Shown here: in pieces, positions 7,985 to 15,268 of the stretch
Layout: every line of letters begins with the position of its first letter
Numbering within the stretch: position 1 is the first letter of the stretch
Origin: JAVVWB01 sp036652335
GTDB lineage: Bacteria; Synergistota; Synergistia; Synergistales; Synergistaceae
NCBI GenBank assembly: GCA_036652335.1
Contig: JAVVWB010000002.1
Coordinates: 1 to 64,000 of the forward strand
Reading direction: 5' to 3'
Length of the DNA stretch: 64,000 bases
Program-made: the position numbers and the translations under genes
Notes under the pieces: generated by a model
The model's input: the letters and a program-made list of their open reading frames with translations, nothing else
Database searches by the model: none
Told to the model about the DNA's origin: nothing

Positions 7985-8260
7985 ATGCATGACTGTATAA
8001 ACAAAGACACATTTCACAAAAGAATAAACAAAATAATAGGTCAACTAAATGCAATAAACACAATGATAGATAAAGACGAAGAATGCGAGAAAATCCTCAC
8101 ACAAATCAGTGCTGCAAAAAGTGCCCTACATAAAGCGGGGCAACAACTAATAGAAGGTCACCTACACCACTGTGTAAAAGATGGAATAAAACACGGAGAT
8201 GCAGAAAAAACAATAAATGACTTTACAAAGGCACTTGAATACTTCTCCAGAATGTCATAA
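7985..8260 (+). CDS. csoR: CsoR-family metal-sensing repressor
   Basis: CsoR proteins are all-helical tetramers that leave DNA when they bind Cu(I); relatives sense nickel or persulfide. The 91-aa product carries the C-H-C metal set: a Cys in DEEC, then His and Cys in GHLHHC four residues apart. The ATG at 7985 follows AAGGGG; an in-frame TTG at 7910 is part of the -35 box and cannot be the start. The gene is followed 19 bp later by a P1B ATPase. An extra His and Cys at positions 2 and 4 leave nickel sensing (InrS-like) possible. Confidence 0.9.
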   Translation: MHDCINKDTFHKRINKIIGQLNAINTMIDKDEECEKILTQISAAKSALHKAGQQLIEGHLHHCVKDGIKHGDAEKTINDFTKALEYFSRMS

Positions 8261-8279
8261 ACGAGAAAGGACAAAACAA

Positions 8280-10166
8280 ATGGCTCACGATCATACACAC
8301 GAACACAAACAGACAAATAACATAATAAACCCAACCACATTCACAAACGTAAAACTAACAATATCAGCAATAACACTCATCCTAAGCCTCATAATCAAAC
8401 CACAAACACTACATGGAATAGACCTCTCATGGATAGCGATAATCCTCTGCGGACTCCCAATAATCATAGCTGGATTTACAAATGCTATAAAAGAACACGA
8501 AATAAAAGAAGGACTACTTGTAGCAGTTGCCATGACAGCTGCAATAGCCACAAAAGAATACTTTGCAGCAGCAGAAATAGCCATACTAATGGAACTTGGC
8601 GAAACACTAGAAGAACGCACAATAGCCAAAGCTAGAAAAGGCATAGAAAAACTCATAAAACTAAGTCCACAAACAGCAATAAGAATAGAAAACTCAACGG
8701 CAAAAATAATTCCTGTAGAACAAATACAAATAAACGACACACTAAGAGTCCTTGCAGGAGAAACAATACCGGTAGACGGAATAATCACAAAAGGCAACAC
8801 CTCAATAGACCAATCAATACTAACAGGAGAACCTATACCTCAAGACAAAAACGTCGGAGACGAAATATACAGTGGAACAATAAACAAATTTGGCACATTC
8901 GAAATGAAAGCGAGCAAAACAGCAGAAAACAGCTCCATGGCAAGAATGATAAAACTAGTAGAAAGTGCCGACTCAAACAAAACAAAAATATCCAAACTAG
9001 CAGACAAAATTGCGACATGGGTAGTAATCACAGCCTTCACCACATCAATTGGTACATGGTTCTACACAGGAGAAATTCTAAGAGCAGTCACAATACTTGT
9101 AGTATTTTGCCCTTGCGCACTCATACTTGCCACACCAACAGCAATAATGGCCGCAATAGGAAACGTAACAAAAAGCGCCTACCTAGTAAAAGAGGGAGAT
9201 GCACTAGAAAAACTTGCAACAGTAGACACAATAGTAATGGACAAAACAGGCACAATAACAACAGCAAACCTAAAAGTAGAAAAAATAACCACCACAGACA
9301 CAAGTGACGAAACAGAACTATACCAAAAACTAGCTACGGCAGAACTACTATCAGAACACCCACTAGGCAAAGCTATAATACAATCCTACAAATCTACACA
9401 TAACACAGAAATAACAGAACCGGAAAACTTTAAACTCATACCGGGCAGAGGAATAATAGCAACGGTAAACGGAGAACAAATCACAGCAGGCAACAAACAA
9501 CTACTACATGAAAATGGAATAGAAACAAAAGAAACAGAAGAAAGCGAACAGCAAAAAGCACAAGGAAAAACAATAATATGGATAGCTACAAACGGCACAC
9601 AAAGTGGCTACATAACACTAAGTGACACAATAAAAGAAAACGCAAAAGAAACAATAAAAGAACTAAAAACACAAGGCATAAAAACAATAATACTAACAGG
9701 TGACAACGAAACAGCGGCAAAACACATAGCACAACAAACAGGAATAGACTCCTACAAAGCCGACTGCACACCGGAAGAAAAACTAAACGCAATAAGAGAA
9801 CTACAAAAACAAAACCACATAGTTTGCATGATAGGCGACGGCATAAACGATGCAGCAGCACTAAAAACATCAAACGTAGGAATAGCAATGGCAAAAATAG
9901 GAAGTGACATAGCAATAGAAGCGGCAGACATAGCACAAATCAACGATGAAATAAAAGACCTACCGCACCTAATAGCAATATCAAGAAAAATGATGGGCAC
10001 AATAAAACTAAACATAATACTATCTCTAACACTCAACTTCATAGCAATAGGACTTGCCATGACAGGGAAACTAAGCCCACTAATGGGTGCTCTGGTACAC
10101 AACGTAAGCTCGATTGCGGTTGTAATCAACTCTACACTTTTGTTGAATTATAAGCGAAGAGTATAA
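8280..10166 (+). CDS. Heavy-metal-translocating P1B-type ATPase (probable Cu or Ni/Zn exporter)
   Basis: This 628-aa pump should export a transition metal across the inner membrane. Motifs in order are a His-rich N-terminus (HDHTHEH), the TGE actuator motif, the membrane CPC site in FCPCALILATP, the phosphorylation site DKTGT, the HP motif in SEHPLGKA, and GDGINDAAAL. The last helix carries HNVSS and VINS. There is no N-terminal HMA domain. The ATG at 8280 follows GAAAGGA. The CsoR regulator upstream favours copper, but the last-helix motif and the adjacent nickel genes leave the metal open. The stop codon lies inside the first bases of an element B repeat. Confidence 0.92.
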   Translation: MAHDHTHEHKQTNNIINPTTFTNVKLTISAITLILSLIIKPQTLHGIDLSWIAIILCGLPIIIAGFTNAIKEHEIKEGLLVAVAMTAAIATKEYFAAAEIAILMELGETLEERTIAKARKGIEKLIKLSPQTAIRIENSTAKIIPVEQIQINDTLRVLAGETIPVDGIITKGNTSIDQSILTGEPIPQDKNVGDEIYSGTINKFGTFEMKASKTAENSSMARMIKLVESADSNKTKISKLADKIATWVVITAFTTSIGTWFYTGEILRAVTILVVFCPCALILATPTAIMAAIGNVTKSAYLVKEGDALEKLATVDTIVMDKTGTITTANLKVEKITTTDTSDETELYQKLATAELLSEHPLGKAIIQSYKSTHNTEITEPENFKLIPGRGIIATVNGEQITAGNKQLLHENGIETKETEESEQQKAQGKTIIWIATNGTQSGYITLSDTIKENAKETIKELKTQGIKTIILTGDNETAAKHIAQQTGIDSYKADCTPEEKLNAIRELQKQNHIVCMIGDGINDAAALKTSNVGIAMAKIGSDIAIEAADIAQINDEIKDLPHLIAISRKMMGTIKLNIILSLTLNFIAIGLAMTGKLSPLMGALVHNVSSIAVVINSTLLLNYKRRV

Positions 10167-10364
10167 GCACTACTAACATCACAACGTTTAATCAGCGAAT
10201 ATAAGCATCATTAACTTCACAAAACTCAAGAGAGTCATCTCGACGTACTGTTAGTACGCCTTCGGTGGCTCTCTCTTCCTCTTGCATCGTTACTGACACT
10301 TCTCTTTGCTGATTGAGTTCCGTTATTTGTTTCTCAAAACCGAGGGTTGTCTCGTAATAAGCAC
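10163..10364. repeat. Element B, 202-bp copy, left of the orphan gene
   Basis: This is a long imperfect hairpin bounded by ATAAGCAC at both ends. The inner stem is GACGTAC (10242-10248) with GTACG (10254-10258). The next tier is AGAGAGTCA (10229-10237) with TGGCTCTCT (10266-10274). Further out, AATCAGC near 10190 pairs with GCTGATT near 10309. A closely similar copy of the same length sits 885 bp downstream at 11048. The P-type ATPase stop codon (TAA) is formed by the first bases of the repeat. Confidence 0.85.
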
Positions 10365-10408
10365 TTTTTCTCTCTGATTTAATATTTTTTTAAATCCCTT
10401 AAATCTGT

Positions 10409-10444
10409 CTCACCGCAATGAATCTATGCGGTGTCCAGTGGCTT
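10409..10444 (+). repeat. Element A copy 2
   Basis: CACCGCA (10411-10417), a 9-nt loop identical to copy 1, and TGCGGTG (10427-10433) are followed by TCCAGTGGCTT. It points toward the hypothetical gene that starts 94 bp downstream. Confidence 0.8.
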
Positions 10445-10537
10445 GACCTTGGTTTTGACCTTTCCTTTGCCCTTGCTCCTCAATCCTCTTATGGTTACAA
10501 TATAAAGCAATCAACCCACAACAAAGGAACGATAAAA

Positions 10538-11011
10538 ATGGCAGAAATCAAATTCATACTAGAAGAAAAATATCAATATCCCATCATGTACATGTACAAA
10601 AAAATACGGAAAGCAATTCAACCACACATAAAAGAAGAAGAAACATATAAAATTCAATACTGCTCATGCAAGGCAGAAGAGCAAGAAATAAAAGTAGACA
10701 CAAAAGAAAAAATAATATACCTACCGGAGAAAAAACTCTCAATACTCTGGTGCAAAACATACATACAAACAGCACAAAAAGAAACAGAAATAACAGAACC
10801 AGAAAAACAAATGATAAACAAAATGACACAACTAGCAGAAAAAATAGAAACCGCAGAAGAAATAATTGAATGGGACGAAACACATTGCGACCCGGGAACA
10901 ATAAAAGGCATAGAAATCCCAGACATCACAGAGAAAATGAAAGAACTCACTGAAAAGACAAACTCATTGTTTTTAGAAAAAATCTCACTACACGTTAAGG
11001 GTCTACTATAA
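10538..11011 (+). CDS. Hypothetical protein between two 202-bp repeats
   Basis: I do not recognise this 157-aa protein. It is rich in Lys and Glu, has no obvious membrane segment and is probably cytoplasmic. Visible features are a CSC near residue 43, single Cys residues near WCK and THCDPG, and a helical, charged C-terminal half. The ATG at 10538 follows AAAGGAA; an in-frame ATG at 10418 lies in the element A repeat and is not credible. Codon use (ATA, ACA, GAA) matches the native genes. The flanking 202-bp repeats make it look like a cargo gene or an islet. Confidence 0.6.
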   Translation: MAEIKFILEEKYQYPIMYMYKKIRKAIQPHIKEEETYKIQYCSCKAEEQEIKVDTKEKIIYLPEKKLSILWCKTYIQTAQKETEITEPEKQMINKMTQLAEKIETAEEIIEWDETHCDPGTIKGIEIPDITEKMKELTEKTNSLFLEKISLHVKGLL

Positions 11012-11047
11012 CGAAATGTGATTTGTGTGTTTTTTCAGAGGTATTGC

Positions 11048-11249
11048 ATAAGCACTTCTTACATCACAACGTTTAATCAGCGAAAATAAGTGTCATTAAC
11101 TTCACAAAACTCAAGAGAGTCACCTTGACGTACTGTTAGTACGCCTTCGATGGCTCTCTCTTCCTCTTGCATCGTTACTGACACTTCTCTTTGCTGATTG
11201 AGTTCCGTATTTGTTTCTCAAAACCGAGGTTTGTTTCGTCATAAGCACT
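11048..11249. repeat. Element B, 202-bp copy, right of the orphan gene
   Basis: This copy closely matches the one at 10163 in sequence, length and internal hairpins, including the inner GACGTAC/GTACG stem and ATAAGCAC ends. From 11250 to 11497 I see only AT-rich DNA, a degenerate remnant of an element A (around CCTTAATC and CCCCGCAT), and the ribosome-binding site of the next gene. Confidence 0.85.
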
Positions 11250-11497
11250 TCTTCTCTTTGATTATCTCTTGATTTTTTCTTTTGCCTTAATCTCCCAACC
11301 CGGAGACCCCGCATAGTAGCATTGATGAAAAAACTAAATGGTTCACACAAAATCATAGATTTTGTTTCTCTACTTAAACGGTATTTTAGATAAAATCTCT
11401 TTCCCTCTCCACACCAATTTCCACTTCGCATCTTGTGAAAAAGCGGAATAATGAGTAAAATCAATGCATAATATAAATTACGAAGGGAACGGTGCGC

Positions 11498-12772
11498 ATG
11501 TTACGCAACTTCGTATTGCCAGACACATTGCGTTCCTTAAAATATAAAAACTACCAATTTTTCTTTGCAGCACAAGCTCTTTCATTAACAGCTTTGTGGA
11601 TGCACAGAGTCGCTATGGGGTGGCTTGTATTTCGCCTCACAGGATCAGACATGGCCCTTGGTGTTGTTGATTTCGTAACATCACTTCCAATACTTCTCTT
11701 CTCTGCCTTTGCAGGATCAATAATTGAACACTGTGACCTAAGAAAAACACTTGCTATTACACAAAGTTGTTGTGTGTGTGTGGCATTGATACTTGCTTTT
11801 TGCACTCTAACCGGCTGGGTAAATTTCAAAATTGTCCTAATAATGAGCTTCACACTTGGACTAATAGACTCATTCGAACTCCCATGTAGATATGCAATAG
11901 TCAACTTTCTTGTGGATAAAAAAGAAGATGTCTCAAATGCTGTTGCGTTAAATTCAATGAACTTCAACATGGCAAGAATGGCAGGGCCTACTTTGGCAGG
12001 ATTTATAATTCACGCAACAGGAGAGGGTTTTTGCTTTATATTAAATGCTTTTGCATACTCTTCGACATTACTTGCAATAAAACAAATGAAAATGACAAAG
12101 CCTGCAATAGGCAAAAAGGAAAGCACAAAAGTATCTATAATAAAAGAGACCATAGAGGGAATAAAAGCTGCAAATAGCTTTGCTCCTAGTAAATACATAC
12201 TTCTTCTTATCACATTCACGGGCTTCTTTGCTTTCCCTGTAATAGTTCTAATGCCTTCCATGGCAAAAGGAGTCTTTGCAGGTACACCTCAGACACTCGG
12301 TTTCTTACTAATGGGAGTCGCAATAGGTGCACTTGTAGGCTCAATCGTAATGGCAACACTTAAATCATCAAAATACCACTCGTGGTGGGCGACTAGAACA
12401 TGTGTAGCCTTTGGAATAGCAGTATCCCTCTTTGCAATATCACCCAACAGCTACATTGGAGTCATACTTGCTGCCCCAGTAGGCTTCTGCATGGTTGTCT
12501 CTACCATAGCTTGCAACACATTACTCCAAAATATGGCTCCAGATGATAGTAAAAGTAGGATAATGTCACTATACACGATAGCAATAGTTGGAATACCTCC
12601 ATTTGGGAGCTTACTTGCAGGCAAAATGGGCGATATGATGGGTACAAGAGCCTCTTTATTTATATGTGGACTACTTGCATCAATGTGTGCCTACGTAATA
12701 GAACACAAATTAGACATATTTCACTTAAAAAAAGAAATAATAACAGCGTTAAATGAACAACACGTAGTTTAA
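11498..12772 (+). CDS. MFS transporter, EntS-like exporter family
   Basis: The 424-aa protein has about 12 hydrophobic segments in two halves and the N-terminal signature LRSLKYKNYQFFFAAQALS common to the MFS_3/EntS group of exporters. Members export siderophores or drugs; the substrate here is unknown. The ATG at 11498 follows AAGGGA by 9 bp; an upstream GTG at 11492 is too close to that site. It stands alone, with element B upstream and the galE promoter downstream. Confidence 0.85.
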   Translation: MLRNFVLPDTLRSLKYKNYQFFFAAQALSLTALWMHRVAMGWLVFRLTGSDMALGVVDFVTSLPILLFSAFAGSIIEHCDLRKTLAITQSCCVCVALILAFCTLTGWVNFKIVLIMSFTLGLIDSFELPCRYAIVNFLVDKKEDVSNAVALNSMNFNMARMAGPTLAGFIIHATGEGFCFILNAFAYSSTLLAIKQMKMTKPAIGKKESTKVSIIKETIEGIKAANSFAPSKYILLLITFTGFFAFPVIVLMPSMAKGVFAGTPQTLGFLLMGVAIGALVGSIVMATLKSSKYHSWWATRTCVAFGIAVSLFAISPNSYIGVILAAPVGFCMVVSTIACNTLLQNMAPDDSKSRIMSLYTIAIVGIPPFGSLLAGKMGDMMGTRASLFICGLLASMCAYVIEHKLDIFHLKKEIITALNEQHVV

Positions 12773-12829
12773 AATTTATTAAAAAAAATCAAATAATAAG
12801 TAAAATTTGGTGCCAAACTTTAAATTAAG

Positions 12830-12838
12830 TGATATAAT
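12830..12838 (+). promoter_or_regulatory. Extended -10 promoter of galE
   Basis: TGATATAAT is a perfect -10 hexamer with the TGn extension. No good -35 box lies at the usual distance, which is acceptable for extended -10 promoters. The site is about 105 bp before galE. Confidence 0.6.
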
Positions 12839-12944
12839 AGAAAAAATATACATACTTTCTATTTTGACTTATTTATAAACTAAAATATTAACTAAGCAAA
12901 AACGTTATTTTTTATTTAAAGTTCAGAAAGAAGTGAAAATTTAC

Positions 12945-13955
12945 ATGAAAACAATATTGGTAACAGGTGGGCTTGGTTACATAGGGAGTCACACTGTAAT
13001 AGAACTACTAGAGAACAATTACAATGTTGTGGTTATAGACAACTTGTCTAATTCAAAAATAGAAGTTTTAGAAAAAATAGAAAAAATAACGGGTAATACA
13101 CCTAAATTTTACGATGGTGACGTAAGAGATGCCGGAAAATTAGATCAAATATTTACAGAAAACAAAATAGACTCGGTGATACACTTTGCAGGATTAAAAG
13201 CAGTAGGTGAATCATGTGAGCAACCGATTAAATATTATGATAACAATTTGACAGGCACAATAAACTTAATAAAAGCAATGAAAGCCCACGACTGCAAAAA
13301 CTTTGTATTCTCGTCATCTGCCACAGTATATGGAGAAAAAAACCCTATTCCTTATATAGAAACTTACCCTACAACAGGAGTAAGCCCATATGGACAGACC
13401 AAAAAAATGGTAGAAGACATCTTCATAGATATATGCAAAACAGATAAAGAATGGTCAGTAGCACTACTTCGCTACTTCAACCCAATAGGAGCACACAAAT
13501 CTGGATTGATAGGAGAAGACCCCAAGGGAACACCAAACAACCTCTTCCCCTACATAGGAAAGGTTGCAGTTGGAGAACTTCCGTACCTAAACGTATGGGG
13601 AAATGACTATGACACAATAGATGGGACAGGTGTAAGAGACTACATCCATGTAGTAGACCTTGCACAGGGGCACATAGCAGCACTCAAACACATATTAGAC
13701 AACAAAGAGCTTCTCATACTAAATCTAGGAAGCGGAAAAGGAACTAGTGTGCTAGAAATAATACACTCATTCGAAAAAGCATCTGGGAAAAAAATACAAT
13801 ACAAAATAGGACCCAGACGTCCTGGTGACATCGGTGAATACTACGCAGCCACGCAAAAAGCGAAAGAAATCCTTGGGTGGGAAACAAAACTTGATATAGA
13901 TGATATGTGTAGGGATGGCTGGCGCTACTTTTTTCAAGAACATAAGCCTCATTAA
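12945..13955 (+). CDS. galE: UDP-glucose 4-epimerase GalE
   Basis: GalE interconverts UDP-glucose and UDP-galactose (or their N-acetyl forms) and would supply the polysaccharide genes downstream. The 336-aa protein has the NAD-binding motif TGGLGYIGSH, the catalytic serine region SSATVYG, and the YxxxK motif in SPYGQTKK. The ATG at 12945 fits the family N-terminus; a GTG at 12933 adds four residues without a better site. The last codons lie inside an element B repeat, so the C-terminal residues are repeat-encoded. Confidence 0.95.
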   Translation: MKTILVTGGLGYIGSHTVIELLENNYNVVVIDNLSNSKIEVLEKIEKITGNTPKFYDGDVRDAGKLDQIFTENKIDSVIHFAGLKAVGESCEQPIKYYDNNLTGTINLIKAMKAHDCKNFVFSSSATVYGEKNPIPYIETYPTTGVSPYGQTKKMVEDIFIDICKTDKEWSVALLRYFNPIGAHKSGLIGEDPKGTPNNLFPYIGKVAVGELPYLNVWGNDYDTIDGTGVRDYIHVVDLAQGHIAALKHILDNKELLILNLGSGKGTSVLEIIHSFEKASGKKIQYKIGPRRPGDIGEYYAATQKAKEILGWETKLDIDDMCRDGWRYFFQEHKPH

Positions 13956-14046
13956 CTTTGCAAAGCTTGATTTTCTTTGTTCGACGTAGCCATAAGTACG
14001 TTGTCACTTCAGAAAATCACACGTTGCTTTGTTACTAAGACTTCTC
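13942..14046. repeat. Element B copy at the end of galE
   Basis: The outer stem TGATTTTCT (13968-13976) pairs perfectly with AGAAAATCA (14011-14019). The inner stem is ACGTA (13984-13988) with TACGT (13997-14001). The left end (ATAAGCCTCATTAAC) overlaps the last codons and stop of galE. The outer arms differ completely from the other copies while the CGTA core is kept. Confidence 0.8.
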
Positions 14047-14150
14047 TTCTTGAAAAATAACAAGAATAAAATTTCACCTAGACTATGTCTTGTTGGCGAA
14101 AAATATTTATGTTTTTAGTTTTTCAGCTTTTATCTTTTGCCCTTAATCGT

Positions 14151-14185
14151 CTCACCGCAAGTACTAATGCGGTGTCCAGTGGCTT
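14151..14185 (+). repeat. Element A copy 3
   Basis: CACCGCA (14153-14159), an 8-nt loop and TGCGGTG (14168-14174) are followed by TCCAGTGGCTT. It points toward the wzz gene, which starts 100 bp downstream. Together with the element B copy at 13942 it fills most of the 329-bp gap between galE and wzz; the rest is AT-rich. Confidence 0.8.
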
Positions 14186-14284
14186 AGACCTTGAGGTCTT
14201 ATTTTTTTGTTTTACGTTCTTGCTTTCAAATTTTTAGTTAACTAATCATCATTATTTCATAAATAACAACTCGGAGGGGTACTA

Positions 14285-15007
14285 ATGAACGAACAAAACA
14301 CAGCACCACAGAACGATGACTTTGTAGAAATATCATTACTCGACATGCTAATAATACTGGCAGAAAACAAAAAGAAAATAATTGCTACGGCATTACTCTT
14401 TGGCGTAATTGCTTTTGGTTATGCTACTTTCTCAAACAATAATGCCCGGCATGAATATGTGAGCAAACTACAAGCAGCTCCTATCGGATTTAATATGAAC
14501 AAATCTGAGAATAAATCAATTCTTATTTCGTCTGATTTGCTTGCAGCAATGTTTAAGAGTGATGTTGTGTTGGATTCAGTAATAGACGATATGAACCTCC
14601 TTGTGAAAGGTGATTCACGCCAAAAAGTTAGAGCCGAAATATTGATTGGAATAAATACTGAGGTAGCAAAGGATTCTAGCGGAGTTGTAACATTAAGCGT
14701 TTCTTCACAAGACCCTCAAAAGGCACAGCAGATAGCAACTTCGATATATAACGAAACATTCAAAGTTCTAGAAAATATTGGTGGAGCATTTATTCTACAG
14801 CTTATATCTCCTGCCGATTTACCAGGAACGCCTCAAATATCAGGAGCGAAAAACACTAAGAAAACAGTCGTACTTGCCACAATTCTTGGCTTGTTTATGG
14901 GGATATTCTTTGCATTTATAAGTCACTTCTGGTCTGTATCGTCAAGTGACCCAGAAACAAAAGAAAAAATCGCAAAACTGAACTCTCTGCTTGGTTTTAA
15001 AAAATAG
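14285..15007 (+). CDS. wzz: Wzz-type chain-length determinant protein
   Basis: Wzz proteins are inner-membrane polysaccharide co-polymerases that set chain length for Wzy. The 240-aa protein has a first membrane helix at about residues 36-52, a periplasmic domain with a coiled-coil-like stretch, and a second helix at about 196-215. A proline in PADLPGTPQ precedes the second helix, as is typical. It lacks a kinase domain and is shorter than enterobacterial Wzz. The ATG follows CGGAGGGG. Position at the head of the polysaccharide locus supports the role. Confidence 0.85.
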   Translation: MNEQNTAPQNDDFVEISLLDMLIILAENKKKIIATALLFGVIAFGYATFSNNNARHEYVSKLQAAPIGFNMNKSENKSILISSDLLAAMFKSDVVLDSVIDDMNLLVKGDSRQKVRAEILIGINTEVAKDSSGVVTLSVSSQDPQKAQQIATSIYNETFKVLENIGGAFILQLISPADLPGTPQISGAKNTKKTVVLATILGLFMGIFFAFISHFWSVSSSDPETKEKIAKLNSLLGFKK

Positions 15008-15103
15008 ATTTTTGATTTTAAAAGTATAAAATTTCATCTCCGATGTTATTTGTATTTAAGTTCTGTTTCACTGTTGTTTGAGGGTTTTGTCTTTATTCTC
15101 CGT

Positions 15104-15139
15104 TGCACCGCAATGCTTAAATGCGGTGTCCGGTGGCTT
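15104..15139 (+). repeat. Element A copy 4
   Basis: CACCGCA (15106-15112), a 9-nt loop and TGCGGTG (15122-15128) are followed by TCCGGTGGCTT, one base different from the consensus tail. The next gene starts about 130 bp downstream. No element B copy is visible in this gap. Confidence 0.8.
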
Positions 15140-15194
15140 TGACCTTGCTTTTGATTTTAATGTTTTTGCTTTTGACCTTGCTTTTGATTTTAAT
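15138..15194 (+). repeat. Two 24-bp direct repeats after element A
   Basis: A T-rich unit starting TTTGACCTTGC occurs at 15138-15161 and again at 15171-15194. Related GACCTTG-rich text follows the element A copies at 10409 and 14151. Confidence 0.7.
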
Positions 15195-15268
15195 ATTTTG
15201 GTTTTGCGCTTGTTTTAATTTTTGCCTTTATCCTCATTACCACATCATTCACGAAATAAGGTGCTTCT

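Noticed and set aside
8291..9936. Long minus-strand frames opposite the P-type ATPase
   Set aside because: The plus-strand protein has every P1B motif; the antisense frames arise from the T-poor codon style.
11120..11464. A 114-codon minus-strand frame upstream of the MFS gene
   Set aside because: It runs through an element B repeat, has Arg-rich non-protein-like composition and no credible ribosome-binding site.
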